Assembly: GCF_001048695.1 (NCBI RefSeq)
Contig: NZ_CVRB01000004.1
Coordinates: forward strand, 434,001-498,000
DNA from: Neobacillus massiliamazoniensis
GTDB lineage: Bacteria; Bacillota; Bacilli; Bacillales; Cytobacillaceae
Direction: 5' to 3'
DNA: 64,000 nucleotides
A program made the position numbers and the translations under genes. Positions 7,664 through 17,037 of this stretch are shown here, piece by piece. The notes below the pieces were generated by a model that saw only the letters and a list, made by a program, of their open reading frames with translations, did not search any database and was not told where the DNA came from. The first letter of the stretch is position 1. Each line of letters opens with the position of its first letter.

Positions 7664-8782
7664 TTACAAACCGCATTTTAATTGTGTACCACAGTTTGTG
7701 CATGTATTACAGCCGCCAATTTCTTTTACTTTTCCTTTGCGGCAAATTGGGCAAGTGTTGCCAACCTCAGATCCAATTGTTACATCCGTAGAATGTAGGT
7801 CACTAATGGTCCCGACAAGGACTACGTGTTGTTTTGGTTTTTCTTTAACAAAAGATGTTTCTTTTGTAGTATTTTCTTCTGCTTTTAATGTCAATACTTG
7901 CGAATCGCGTGATCCGTCAACGTATACAGTTCCACCTTTTGCACCACCGCGGTAGAGACGCTCATACACTTTTTCAACCTGCTCGACACTGTAGCCTTTT
8001 GGTGCATTGACAGTTTTACTAATAGAGCTGTCAATCCAGCGCTGAATGACACACTGAACATCAGCATGGGCTTCAGGTGCTAGCTCCATCGCTGTAACAA
8101 ACCAGTTTGGCAGATTTTCTTGATCTGCTTCAGGATGCTGATCAAGATATTCCTGAACGATATCCGCTTTTACCTCAATAAATTTACCGAGACGTCCGCT
8201 GCGAAAATATGAGAAAGAGAAATAAGGCTCTAATCCAGTTGAAACTCCGACCATGGTACCAGTTGACCCCGTTGGAGCAACAGTTAGCAAATGGGAGTTT
8301 CTTATACCGTTTTCTAAGATCGACTGGCGGATCACTTCAGGCATCTTTTTCATAAAGCCAGTATTGATAAACGCTTGTCTTAAACGATTGGTTTCTTCTG
8401 GTGTTTCTGCTGTTAAAAACGGGAAGCTTCCCTTTTCATTCGCCAATTCAATTGATGTTCTATATGCAGTTGTAGCAATCGTTTCAAATACTTTATCAAC
8501 AAGTAGGTTCCCTTCAGGTGAACCGTATTCTGTTTCGCAGTAGATAAGCAAGTCATGTAAGCCCATTACTCCTAGTCCGACACGACGCTCACCAAGCGCT
8601 TGCTTTTTGTTTTCTTCCAGGAAGTATGGAGTAGCATTTATGACGTTATCCTGCATACGAACTCCGACAGCTACGGTTTGCTTTAATTTTTCAAAATCCA
8701 CCGATTTTGTTTTCTTATCTGCCATTTCTGCAAGGTTAACAGCAGCAAGGTTACAAACAGAAAATGGTGCAAGTGGTTGTTC
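7664..8782 (-). CDS. nrdJ: Class II ribonucleotide reductase NrdJ, exon 2 (C-terminal part)
   Basis: This is the second part of the adenosylcobalamin-dependent ribonucleotide reductase, which makes deoxyribonucleotides without needing oxygen. Reading begins at GAA (8782) as EQPLAPFSVCNLAAVNLAE and runs to TAA at 7664. It completes the catalytic motif NPCGE begun by exon 1, holds the rest of the ten-stranded barrel (PTGSTGTMVGVSTGLEPYFSF) and ends in a cysteine-rich redox/zinc ribbon (CPICRKGK..CNTCTNCG..KCGL). With exon 1 the spliced protein is 852 residues, the usual length for Bacillus NrdJ. An internal ATG at 8725 is not a real start: the frame and the conserved sequence continue upstream without a stop to the intron border. 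Confidence 0.93.
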   Translation of the reverse strand, partial: EQPLAPFSVCNLAAVNLAEMADKKTKSVDFEKLKQTVAVGVRMQDNVINATPYFLEENKKQALGERRVGLGVMGLHDLLIYCETEYGSPEGNLLVDKVFETIATTAYRTSIELANEKGSFPFLTAETPEETNRLRQAFINTGFMKKMPEVIRQSILENGIRNSHLLTVAPTGSTGTMVGVSTGLEPYFSFSYFRSGRLGKFIEVKADIVQEYLDQHPEADQENLPNWFVTAMELAPEAHADVQCVIQRWIDSSISKTVNAPKGYSVEQVEKVYERLYRGGAKGGTVYVDGSRDSQVLTLKAEENTTKETSFVKEKPKQHVVLVGTISDLHSTDVTIGSEVGNTCPICRKGKVKEIGGCNTCTNCGTQLKCGL

Positions 8783-9031
8783 CAGTTTGTTAACCTAAAG
8801 GCTTTTTATCCTTTAGTTCTAACGGTTGAGTTCCCGCTAGTTCAGCATATCTTTTCATTACAAAAATTGTAATGTTGCGGCCTCGTGGGCAGATTATATT
8901 CTCTTTCGAGTTTCACTGCCTATGCGTTGCCCCTGACTAGATTTTTACCTCTAGCCTTCGGTTCGGATTCCCAATCTCAGGGTTCCCGCTTCATTCCGCA
9001 ATTTTTAACGTGAGGCAAACTAAGCCACTTT
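8783..9031 (-). ncRNA. Self-splicing group I intron in nrdJ, 249 nt, no ORF
   Basis: An intervening sequence splits nrdJ between the G and E codons of NPCGE; removing it restores one frame. The 5' exon ends in U (GTGTGGT) and can pair with intron GCCTCAC (P1) with U-G at the splice site and a single mismatch. The last intron base is G. Core elements: P/Q-like AGCGGGAACC...GAATCCGAAC (P4 region), R-like GGCAACGCATAG and S-like AAGATATGCTG, whose GCATA and TATGC pair as P7. A 3' hairpin CTAAAGG-ATAAAAAG-CCTTTAG fits a P9 extension. Unspliced mRNA would stop after NPCG-KVA. No homing endonuclease is present. Confidence 0.9.
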
Positions 9032-10471
9032 ACCACACGGATTTGTTGCTACGACTTTTTGACCATATGCTTTAGCATTTGTCATGTCATTAGCGTTGTC
9101 AATGAAAAAGATTCCTGGTTCAGCAGAGTAGGTTGCGCAAATGTTGATTAAATTCCAAAGTTCTTTTGCCTGAATTTTTTTGTAGACACGAACTTTATGA
9201 CCAAGTTTTTCCCATTCGCGTACATCACCAACTTTATGCCAATCCTCATTGTAAATTCGCATTTCCTCTTTATCATAGCTTTCCACATAAGGGAAACGCA
9301 GTTCGTATTCGCTATCCGATTCTACAGCTTCCATAAATTCTTTTGTTAAACATACGGAGATGTTCGCTCCAGTAAGGAATTCTGGATTATGAACAGTGTA
9401 GGTACCGCCAGTTGAAAGCTTTTCTTCTGCATCTGCAATTATGGCTTCACTGAACCCACCTAATCCAGGAATGTGTTTATAATTAACAATCCCTTGATAC
9501 ATCGCCATCTCCTGCATGGTTAGCGGAGTGAGATTTAATTTGTCTTTCGCATGTTTTTTAATCGTTTCATCGTTTGTATTTTCAATTAAGAATCGTAGAA
9601 TTCTTGGATTTTGCATCTTTGAAATAATAAATTCGATAATATCTGGATGCCAGTCCGCCAGCATAATCATCTGCGCCCCCCTGCGGGACCCACCTTGCTC
9701 AACCAAATGCGTCAATTTCGCTATATCATCGAGCCATGAAACCGATCCAGATGATTTTCCGTTTACGCCTCTAGCCAATGTATTTCGCGGTCTTAATGTC
9801 GAACCATTCGTACCGACTCCACCACCGCGGCTCATGATTTCCATTACCTGCTTACGATGATCGGAAATTCCTTCCCTTGAATCGGGAACAAAAGGCATCA
9901 CGTAACAATTAAAATAAGTAACATCTGTTCCAGCCCCTGCCCCGTAAAGAACGCGACCTGCAGGAATAAAGTTCAAATTAACAAGTTCCTGATAAAACTT
10001 TTCTGTCCATTCCACGCGCTTCTCTTGTGTTTTTTCAACGGCGGCAAGACCAGTGGCATTTCGCTTTGCAATTTGCTCATAGAAAAGCTCCAAAGGCTTT
10101 TCTATTACATCAAGTGATCGCCAAATAACTCCCGTACTGGATTCTTCCTCATCATCAAGTACTCCTCTGAATTCCTCTTCCACTAAAATCTTAGCCTTTT
10201 TACTTTCTCTATCAATATCCATAATGTAACCAAGGCCTCTTGCCGGAAACTTTGGATCTTCTTTTATTGTCAGAACAACGAAGTCACCATTCGTTAGGGT
10301 AATTTTTTCAGTGTCTTTAAAGGTGTAGCGATCCAACATAACAAGTCGTGAAACACCCTTGTGAGTTATTTTCATATCCGGGGTAACTGGGTGTACCTGG
10401 GGGAATAAGCGGATATCCTCGTTCAACCTTTCAAAGTCAATATTCAATTTTTGTCTAAATACTACAGACAT
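9032..10471 (-). CDS. nrdJ: Class II ribonucleotide reductase NrdJ, exon 1 (N-terminal part)
   Basis: Residues 1-480 of the B12-dependent ribonucleotide reductase. After an N-terminal region (1-150) the catalytic barrel starts with FIPAGRVLYGAGAG and FNCYVMPF, followed by the glycine-rich SRGGGVGTNGSTLRPR and SGSVSWLDDIAKLT, and ends with NPCG, where Cys479 corresponds to the thiyl-radical cysteine and Asn477 to the catalytic asparagine; the partner Glu481 is the first codon of exon 2. The gene starts at ATG 10471 with AAGGAG upstream. Two NrdR boxes lie about 110-150 bp before the start. No cobalamin riboswitch is visible in the leader. This gene is absent from the corresponding place in B. 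subtilis. Confidence 0.95.
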
Positions 10472-10579
10472 GAGAACAACTCCTTAAAAATTAAAATCTT
10501 TATTCTATGTTAAATCTAAGTGGTTAATGCTGTTACAAGCTAACCTCATATAATTAAGGTATCACACTTAACAAAAAAA

Positions 10580-10624
10580 TCAATATATAGTGCCTAAAAT
10601 ATTTAAGATGCCACTACATATTGT
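10580..10624 (-). promoter_or_regulatory. Paired NrdR boxes upstream of nrdJ
   Basis: Two near-identical palindromic sites: TCAATATATAGTGC at 10580-10593 and CCACTACATATTGT at 10611-10624 (inverted copies of CACTAYATATTG). Their centres are 31 bp apart, three helical turns, the arrangement known for NrdR repressor sites before ribonucleotide reductase genes. They are about 110 bp upstream of the nrdJ ATG. Confidence 0.75.
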
Positions 10625-10762
10625 AAATGACGCAGAAAATAAAAATATTGTCAAACATAAAAGAAACTAGATTTTAGAGAAAATAAGAGCTTTTAAATGA
10701 TTTTCATTATAAAACAAGAAATTTTAACAGATTTCGAGGTTTGCTTTTTTTATTCAAAAAAA

Positions 10763-10787
10763 AGTAAAAAAGCGGCATTTCACCGCT
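10763..10787 (-). terminator. Terminator of lipM
   Basis: AGCGG-TGAAATG-CCGCT followed by TTTTTTAC and another T8 on the minus strand, 10 bp after the lipM stop. Confidence 0.75.
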
Positions 10788-10796
10788 CATAATAAT

Positions 10797-11633
10797 TTAT
10801 CTTTTATAATTCCATTCATCATTTTCATACCGTTCTTTTGCGATTTTTTGAACATATTCAAGCTCTTCCAACGATAATTCATATGGTTCAAGTTCAATAT
10901 TTAGTCCTTCTACAAAGCCTTTGTAAAATGCCTCTTTCGCTTCTTCCAGCGAGATTCTTCTTGGACTAATCGCATTGATAGCAACTGCCTTACTATTAAA
11001 CGCTTTTTTCATTCGTTCCTTAACGCGCTCATTTGGATACTTGAATAAACTAAACAGCTTATCTTCATCTATATCTAATAAAATTGACCCATGCTGTAGG
11101 ATCACTCCCTTTTGCCGCGTTTGTGCGCTGCCTGCTACCTTCCTGCCTTCAACGACAAGTTCATACCAGCTTGGGGCATCAAAGCAAACGGCCGAGCGTG
11201 GATTTTTTAAGGCATCGCGTTCTTCTACTGTCTTAGGAACCGCAAAATAGGCTTCAAGGCCTAGCTGTTGAAAACCTTTTAATAAGCCTTCAGAAATAAC
11301 CCTATAGGCTTCGGTTACGGTTTTAGGCATTTCTGGATGGTCTTCGGAAACAATAACACTGTAGGTGAGTTCATGTTCATGAAGCACACCTCGTCCACCA
11401 GTAGGTCTTCTTACAAAACCTAATTTATTTGTTTTAACCGCTTCTAAATCAATTTCTTTTTCAACCTTTTGAAAATATCCGATTGATAATGTTGGAGGAT
11501 CCCACCCATAAAAACGGATTACTGGGGGAATTTTACCATCACTATGCCAATCAAGCAATGCCTCATCCAATGCCATATTAAAGGAAGGAGAACAATTACC
11601 AGAATCAATAAATCGCCAAACTTCTTTTTTCAT
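10797..11633 (-). CDS. lipM: Octanoyltransferase LipM
   Basis: LipM moves the octanoyl group from acyl carrier protein to the glycine cleavage H protein, the first step of lipoate assembly in Bacillus. The 278-residue product has the biotin/lipoate-ligase fold with [18 protein letters not shown] (75-92) and the catalytic Cys150 in [11 protein letters not shown], as in B. subtilis LipM (YqhM). ATG at 11633 has GAGGT upstream. It is a single gene ending in its own terminator and is divergent from yqhL. Its nearness to gcvT-gcvPA-gcvPB fits its role, since GcvH must be lipoylated for glycine cleavage. Confidence 0.95.
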   Translation of the reverse strand: MKKEVWRFIDSGNCSPSFNMALDEALLDWHSDGKIPPVIRFYGWDPPTLSIGYFQKVEKEIDLEAVKTNKLGFVRRPTGGRGVLHEHELTYSVIVSEDHPEMPKTVTEAYRVISEGLLKGFQQLGLEAYFAVPKTVEERDALKNPRSAVCFDAPSWYELVVEGRKVAGSAQTRQKGVILQHGSILLDIDEDKLFSLFKYPNERVKERMKKAFNSKAVAINAISPRRISLEEAKEAFYKGFVEGLNIELEPYELSLEELEYVQKIAKERYENDEWNYKR

Positions 11634-11837
11634 ATAAATAACCTCATTTTAATGTTGTTTATACTGATAGTTCGAAATTAGTCTACCAAAAACTAACCCG
11701 AATTCAAAATAAGATGTTTTTGCTATAATATTTATATAGGTATAATTAAGATTTTTTGTCATTTTCTCTTTACTCTTTAAACTATTGACTTATATAATAA
11801 AAGTTAGCGCATCAAGCTTGAAAGGAGCAAAAAGAAG

Positions 11838-12221
11838 TTGAATTCACTTTACACCCTATTAATTATGATTGCATTAATTGCTATCTATTTCGGTTTCACT
11901 TATTTCTATCAAAAAAGAATCGTCAAAACGTTAACTGAAGAGGAGTTTCGTGCTGGCTATCGGAAGGCGCAGTTAATCGATGTTCGCGAACCAAACGAGT
12001 TCGACGCCGGTCATATTTTAGGCGCACGTAATATACCATTGTCGCAAATGAGAATGCGAATGAAAGAAATTCGATCTGATCTCCCAGTTTATTTATACTG
12101 CCAAAGTGGAGTGCGCAGCGCCCGGGCCGCCCAATTTTTATACCGCAAAGGTTATAAAGACCTGTCCCAGCTTCAAGGCGGGTTCAAAAAATGGACAGGG
12201 AAAATAAAAGCAAAGAAATAA
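11838..12221 (+). CDS. yqhL: Membrane-anchored rhodanese YqhL
   Basis: A 127-residue rhodanese-domain protein with an N-terminal membrane anchor (about 4-23) and one rhodanese domain (30-125). The active loop is YCQSGVRS with Cys88, and the CH2A-type motif IDVREPNEFDAGHI is present, so sulfur-transferase chemistry is possible. The start is TTG with AAAGGAG about ten bases before it; no ATG fits. It sits between lipM and the gcv operon as in B. subtilis; its substrate is not known. A strong terminator follows. Confidence 0.88.
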   Translation: MNSLYTLLIMIALIAIYFGFTYFYQKRIVKTLTEEEFRAGYRKAQLIDVREPNEFDAGHILGARNIPLSQMRMRMKEIRSDLPVYLYCQSGVRSARAAQFLYRKGYKDLSQLQGGFKKWTGKIKAKK

Positions 12222-12237
12222 ATAAATTTTACGGCAA

Positions 12238-12265
12238 GATCCCGAATTGTTTCGGGATCTTTTTT
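12238..12265 (+). terminator. Terminator of yqhL
   Basis: GATCCCGA-ATTGT-TCGGGATC and six T, 16 bp after the stop. Confidence 0.9.
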
Positions 12266-12430
12266 GATAGACGAAATCCCTCGGATATTTCTTTTTTTCG
12301 TGAAACTAGACGCCTTCTACATTCCCGGTTTTGAGAAAAATGCATGAAATCGAGCAAGTAAAATCCTTGTTGGCAACACTTTGGGAGCTTTTATTTCTAT
12401 TTTTGAATCCAATAAGCCTATTTCATAAGT

Positions 12431-12466
12431 AAAAAAAAGATCAGATCCAATTAATTGAATCTGACC
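12431..12466 (-). terminator. Terminator of the gcv operon
   Basis: On the minus strand TCAGATTCAATT directly faces AATTGGATCTGA (one mismatch pair) and runs into a T8 tract, 10 bp after gcvPB. Confidence 0.8.
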
Positions 12467-12476
12467 CCTTTTAACA

Positions 12477-13937
12477 TTAAATCTTTTGATATCTTAAAAC
12501 AGGCTTACGAGCAGCAGTTGTTTCGTCCAAACGACCGACAACTGTTGTGTGAGGGGCTTCCTGGACGATTTCCGGATTTTCTTCCGCTTCCTTAGCAATT
12601 TGAATCATGATATCGCAGAAAGCATCAAGCGTTTCCTTCGATTCTGTTTCGGTTGGTTCAATCATAATGCACTCTTCCACATTTAACGGGAAGTAAATGG
12701 TAGGCGGATGGTAGCCAAAATCAAGCAGTCGTTTGGCTATATCCAACGTACGAACACCTAATTTCTTTTGGCGTCTGCCGCTTAACACGAATTCGTGCTT
12801 ACAATGCTTATCGAAAGGTAGATCGTAATAGGCAGCAAGCCTTCTCATCATATAGTTTGCGTTTAATACAGCATATTCTGTTACGGCTTTTAATCCATCC
12901 GGACCCATGGAACGAATGTATGTGTATGCACGGACATTGATACCAAAGTTTCCGTAATACGGTTTAACACGGCCGATTGATTGCGGCCGGTCATATTCTA
13001 ACACATATTCCTCGCCGCGTTTTGAAATAATTGGCTTCGGCAAAAATGGAATAAGATCTGCTTTAACACCCACTGGGCCGGAGCCAGGGCCGCCGCCACC
13101 ATGAGGACCGGTAAAGGTTTTGTGCAAGTTTAAATGTACTACATCAAATCCCATATCTCCAGGTCTTGCTTTTGAAAGCACAGCATTGAGGTTAGCCCCA
13201 TCATAATAAACCTTTCCGCCTGCTTCATGAATAATATCTCCAATTTCAAGAATATGCTCTTCGAAAAGGCCAAGTGTATTTGGATTGGTTAACATTAATG
13301 CAGCTGTATCTTCCCCAACAACCTTTCTTAAGTCGTCAAGGTCGACAAGACCATCTTCAGTTGATTTAACCGTGATGGTTTCAAACCCGGCAATTGTCGC
13401 AGAAGCAGGATTAGTACCATGAGCAGAATCCGGTACAATCACTTTTGTTCGTTTAAAGTCCCCATTTGCCTCGTGATAAGCACGGATCAACATTAATCCA
13501 GTCCATTCTCCATGAGCACCAGCCGCTGGCTGAAGGGTCACTTCATCCATTCCGGTTATTTCAATTAAATGTTGCTGCAAATCATACAAAAGCTCTAATG
13601 CCCCTTGAACAGAGCTTTCATCTTGGAGTGGATGCACATGAGCAAATCCATTAAAACGGGCAACATTTTCATTGATTTTCGGATTGTACTTCATCGTACA
13701 GGAGCCAAGCGGGTAAAATCCAGAATCAACACCATGATTTCTTCTTGAAAGAGCTGTATAATGGCGCATGATATCGAGCTCAGATACCTCTGGAAGCTCT
13801 GGCTCTTCTAAACGTAAATATCCTTCTGGAAGAAGTCCATCAAGGGCAATTTCTGGTACATCCATTTCCGGAAGGCTATAACCGATTCGTCCGGTAGTGC
13901 TAAGTTCGAAAATGAGCTTCTGATCTTGATTATGCAT
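12477..13937 (-). CDS. gcvPB: Glycine dehydrogenase (decarboxylating) subunit 2
   Basis: The P protein of the glycine cleavage system is split in Firmicutes; this 486-residue subunit carries the pyridoxal phosphate site. The lysine lies in [18 protein letters not shown], preceded by [11 protein letters not shown]. It decarboxylates glycine and passes the aminomethyl group to lipoyl-GcvH together with subunit 1. The ATG overlaps the end of gcvPA by eight bases (TGCATGCATAA), indicating translational coupling. It is last in the gcvT-gcvPA-gcvPB operon; gcvH is not in the window, as is normal for Bacillus. Confidence 0.97.
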   Translation of the reverse strand: MHNQDQKLIFELSTTGRIGYSLPEMDVPEIALDGLLPEGYLRLEEPELPEVSELDIMRHYTALSRRNHGVDSGFYPLGSCTMKYNPKINENVARFNGFAHVHPLQDESSVQGALELLYDLQQHLIEITGMDEVTLQPAAGAHGEWTGLMLIRAYHEANGDFKRTKVIVPDSAHGTNPASATIAGFETITVKSTEDGLVDLDDLRKVVGEDTAALMLTNPNTLGLFEEHILEIGDIIHEAGGKVYYDGANLNAVLSKARPGDMGFDVVHLNLHKTFTGPHGGGGPGSGPVGVKADLIPFLPKPIISKRGEEYVLEYDRPQSIGRVKPYYGNFGINVRAYTYIRSMGPDGLKAVTEYAVLNANYMMRRLAAYYDLPFDKHCKHEFVLSGRRQKKLGVRTLDIAKRLLDFGYHPPTIYFPLNVEECIMIEPTETESKETLDAFCDIMIQIAKEAEENPEIVQEAPHTTVVGRLDETTAARKPVLRYQKI

Positions 13938-15276
13938 GCAAATCCCCCAATTCCTTCACAAAAGTATCAATTTCATCCTTTGTTCGTTGTTCTGTAACAG
14001 CAATCAACATATGGTTAGTTAACTCCGGATAGTCCCTTCCTAAGTCATAGCCACCAATAATACCCTTTTGAAGCAGTTGTTGATTGACTTCTTTTACCGG
14101 TTTATTTAATTTAATCACAAATTCATTGAAGGAATGTCCATCATAAACAACTTCTAATCCTTGTGACTTACATGCGCATTTTGCGTAATGTGCTTTTTGT
14201 AAATTAGCTGCTGCCATTTCGCGTGCACCTTTTTTTCCAAGCGCCGTCATCGCAACGGATGCTGCCAATGCATTCAAGGCTTGGTTTGAACAAATATTGG
14301 AAGTGGCCTTTTCACGGCGGATATGTTGCTCACGAGCTTGCAAAGTTAGGACAAAACCTCTACGTCCATTTTCATCAGTAGTCTGCCCGACAAGTCGGCC
14401 CGGAAGCTTACGCATTAACTTGTTCGTGACTGCAAAATAGCCGCAATGTGGGCCTCCAAAAGCAGTTGGAATACCGAAAACTTGAGCATCGCCTACGACA
14501 ATGTCTGCTCCAAATTTACCTGGAGGGGTTAGTACGCCAAGTGATAATGGATTGCTCGAAACAACAAACATGGATTTTCCTGCATGAACGATTTCTTCAA
14601 GCTCCTTCATTGGCTCAATTCTGCCAAAAAAGTTTGGATATTGAACAATCACTGCCGCGGTATCCTCATTAACCAACCCTTTTAATGCAGTAATATCTGT
14701 TAATCCCTCGCTGACAGGGACTTCAATTACTTCAAGGTTCTGTCCCTTAGCATATGTCTTTAGAACGTCACGATACTCTGGATGTACAGCATGGGATACG
14801 AGGATCGTTTTCCGTTTTGTATGACCTGCACTTAGCATTGCTGCCTCAGCAAGAGCCGTACCACCGTCATACATCGAAGAGTTGGCAACATCCATTCCTG
14901 TCAATTCGCAAATCATTGTTTGGAATTCAAAAATAGCTTGCAGCTCCCCTTGAGATATTTCCGGTTGATATGGTGTATAAGCCGTATAGAATTCTGATCG
15001 GGAAATTACATGGTCCACGATCACTGGGATATAATGGTCATAAACTCCAGCACCTAAAAAAGATACATTTCTTTTTAGGTCAGCATTGCGGTTGGACATT
15101 TGAAAAAGTTCTTTCATAAGGGATGTTTCTGATTTAGCGGATTTTATGTTAAGTTCCCCTTTAAATCTAACTTTCTCCGGGATGTCGCCAAACAGCTCAT
15201 CAATAGTGGTAACACCGATTGTTTCAAGCATGGCTCTCTTATCTTCTTCAGTCATTGGTAAATAACGATGGTTCAT
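13930..15276 (-). CDS. gcvPA: Glycine dehydrogenase (decarboxylating) subunit 1
   Basis: The 448-residue subunit 1 of the P protein has the aminotransferase class V-like fold but no PLP lysine and forms the active heterotetramer with GcvPB. Family motifs include [33 protein letters not shown], and GPHCGYFA. The gene starts 18 bp after gcvT and overlaps gcvPB by eight bases, so all three are one transcript under the upstream glycine riboswitch. Length and motifs are normal for Bacillaceae. Confidence 0.97.
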   Translation of the reverse strand: MNHRYLPMTEEDKRAMLETIGVTTIDELFGDIPEKVRFKGELNIKSAKSETSLMKELFQMSNRNADLKRNVSFLGAGVYDHYIPVIVDHVISRSEFYTAYTPYQPEISQGELQAIFEFQTMICELTGMDVANSSMYDGGTALAEAAMLSAGHTKRKTILVSHAVHPEYRDVLKTYAKGQNLEVIEVPVSEGLTDITALKGLVNEDTAAVIVQYPNFFGRIEPMKELEEIVHAGKSMFVVSSNPLSLGVLTPPGKFGADIVVGDAQVFGIPTAFGGPHCGYFAVTNKLMRKLPGRLVGQTTDENGRRGFVLTLQAREQHIRREKATSNICSNQALNALAASVAMTALGKKGAREMAAANLQKAHYAKCACKSQGLEVVYDGHSFNEFVIKLNKPVKEVNQQLLQKGIIGGYDLGRDYPELTNHMLIAVTEQRTKDEIDTFVKELGDLHA

Positions 15277-15294
15277 TAACCTAACTCCCTTCTG

Positions 15295-16401
15295 TTATTT
15301 CTTTTCTCTTTTATAAAAAGGTGTTGGAACAACTTTAGCTTTTAATTTCTTTCCGCGAATTTCTACTTCAACATCAGTATCAAGTGCTGTGAATTCAGAT
15401 TTAATCAAGACGAGTCCAATATTTTTCTTTAAAGTAGGTGACTGTGTACCTGTCGTAACCTCACCAATTAGTTCCTCCCCTTTATACACAGGGTAACCAT
15501 GACGAGGAATCCCGCGGTCAATCATTTCAATACCAGTCAATTTCCGTGGCAGACCTTTTTCTTTTTGCTGTTTTAAGACGTCTTTTCCAATGAAATCGGC
15601 TTCTTTATTTAACTTAACAGCAAAACCAATACCTGCTTCAAGCGGTGATATTTCAGATGATAATTCTTGACCGTAAAGGGCTAAATTTGCTTCAAAACGA
15701 AGGGTGTCACGGGCACCTAGGCCACATGGCAGAACACCTTCCTCTGATCCAGCCTCCAAAATCGCCTTCCAAAGCTCAACGGCATCGGAAGCATCACAAT
15801 AAATTTCAAAGCCGTCTTCTCCTGTATATCCAGTTCTCGAGACAAGTGCTTTTTTACCGTTTACATTTACTTCTTGCTGGAATTTAAAAAAGCCAATTTC
15901 ACTTAAATCTGTTCCGCTGACCAGCTTTTGCAAAACCCCTTCAGCAAGCGGACCTTGAATGGCTAATTGAGCTGTTTTTTCAGACAGGTTTTCAAGCTTT
16001 ACTTCACCGTCTAAATGGGTCTCAAGCCAGTTGTAATCCTTATCAATATTCGAGGCGTTTACAACAAGAAGGTAGTGATGGTCCTCGATCTTATAGACGA
16101 GCAAATCATCGACTGTACCTCCGTTTTCATAGCACATTGCTGTATATTGCGCACCGCCATTTTGCAGTTTTGCAATATCATTCGTCATCATTTTTTGTAA
16201 ATAATTCAAACTATCTAAGCCCTTAACCTCAATTTCCCCCATATGCGATACATCAAACAAACCTGCTCTAGTACGGACTGCTTCATGCTCTTCCTTAATA
16301 CTAGAAAATTGAACAGGAAGCTCCCAGCCACCAAAATCAATCGTTTTTCCGCCATATTCCTTATACACATCTAATAGTGGAGTTCGTTTTAAATCCGCCA
16401 T
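15295..16401 (-). CDS. gcvT: Aminomethyltransferase (glycine cleavage T protein)
   Basis: GcvT transfers the methylene group from aminomethyl-lipoyl-GcvH to tetrahydrofolate and releases ammonia. The 368-residue sequence shows [15 protein letters not shown], the catalytic Asp in [12 protein letters not shown], the folate-binding [13 protein letters not shown] and GLGARDTLR. Two ATGs are adjacent (16404 and 16401); AGGAGG is three bases before the first and six before the second, so I use the second. The leader to the riboswitch is 275 bp long because it holds repeat B2. Confidence 0.96.
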   Translation of the reverse strand: MADLKRTPLLDVYKEYGGKTIDFGGWELPVQFSSIKEEHEAVRTRAGLFDVSHMGEIEVKGLDSLNYLQKMMTNDIAKLQNGGAQYTAMCYENGGTVDDLLVYKIEDHHYLLVVNASNIDKDYNWLETHLDGEVKLENLSEKTAQLAIQGPLAEGVLQKLVSGTDLSEIGFFKFQQEVNVNGKKALVSRTGYTGEDGFEIYCDASDAVELWKAILEAGSEEGVLPCGLGARDTLRFEANLALYGQELSSEISPLEAGIGFAVKLNKEADFIGKDVLKQQKEKGLPRKLTGIEMIDRGIPRHGYPVYKGEELIGEVTTGTQSPTLKKNIGLVLIKSEFTALDTDVEVEIRGKKLKAKVVPTPFYKREKK

Positions 16402-16462
16402 CATAATCCTCCTTTGAACTGATTTATTAAATAGAACTCTTAAAAAGAGTTTTTAACCGATA

Positions 16463-16656
16463 AGAAAAGCGTAAGCGCCTCGGTCAGCTCCGACAAGGAT
16501 AAGACGCTTCCAAAAAGAAGGCGCTTTTTGCCTTCATTTTGGAAGTGGCTTAGACCAAAGAGGGGCTAGGCGCTCCGCCGAAAAACTCACGTTTTTCGGC
16601 GTGCGAGGTATCGCTTCCGAAGATTACTCTTATGGTGCTGGACAATTCTCGAAGTC
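16463..16656 (+). repeat. Family B modular repeat, copy B2, inside the gcvT leader
   Basis: It begins TAAGAAAAGCGTAAGCGCC and ends GCTGGACAATTCTCGAAGTC. It is antisense to gcvT and lies between the riboswitch terminator (16677-16725) and the gcvT start, so every full-length gcv transcript includes it. It contains two internal hairpins: CTTCCAAAA...TTTTGGAAG and CGCCGAAAAA..TTTTTCGGCG. Confidence 0.85.
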
Positions 16657-16676
16657 AGAATTACTAAAATCGCACG

Positions 16677-16885
16677 AAAAAAGGACAGAGCCCTCCCTTT
16701 AAATGAAAGAAGGTCTCTGTCCTTGCACCTGAAAGTTTACCAAATCTGGCTTTCCCCTTTGGTGGCTATACGAAATTAGCACTCTCCAGAGCTGCGTCAA
16801 ACAAGTGTTCTTTTGCCTGAGAGATTCACATTGCACTGCTTGCTCCTTCGGCGCTACTCTAAGTAGTCTCTCCCCTTGTTGTCAT
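16677..16885 (-). ncRNA. Tandem glycine riboswitch (gcvT motif) with terminator
   Basis: On the minus strand the leader has two glycine aptamers: GGGGAGAGACTACTTAGAG...CTCTCAGGCAAAAGAAC (aptamer 1) and CTCTGGAGAGTG...GCCACCAAAGGGGAAAGCC...CTTTCAGGTGCAAGG (aptamer 2). The expression platform is AAGGACAGAG (about 16715-16724) facing CTCTGTCCTT (16681-16690) plus T6, a terminator stem that overlaps the end of aptamer 2. Glycine binding is known to favour read-through and so switches on glycine cleavage. Confidence 0.93.
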
Positions 16886-17037
16886 TCGCATTTATATAAT
16901 TTTTAAAGTTAGGTAATACTAACAAATACTCTTACTAATTTTATCTTATTAAAATATTTTAAACTTTCAAAGCTATTATAATCCTACCATTAAAACAATA
17001 ATTTGGGCAATAATATTTATTAGAAAGAGAGTGGAAA

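Noticed and set aside
8726..9031. nrdJ as a frameshifted pseudogene or two separate genes
   Set aside because: Both parts are intact, the break is exactly at a codon border in a highly conserved motif, and the insert has group I intron features; removing 249 nt restores a normal 852-residue protein.
10690..10715. Fur-like box AATGATTTTCATTATA upstream of nrdJ
   Set aside because: Only a weak partial match to the 7-1-7 Fur site in AT-rich sequence; NrdR boxes explain the region better.
10472..10796. Cobalamin riboswitch before nrdJ
   Set aside because: Expected because of B12 dependence, but no B12-box-like sequence or fitting structure was seen.
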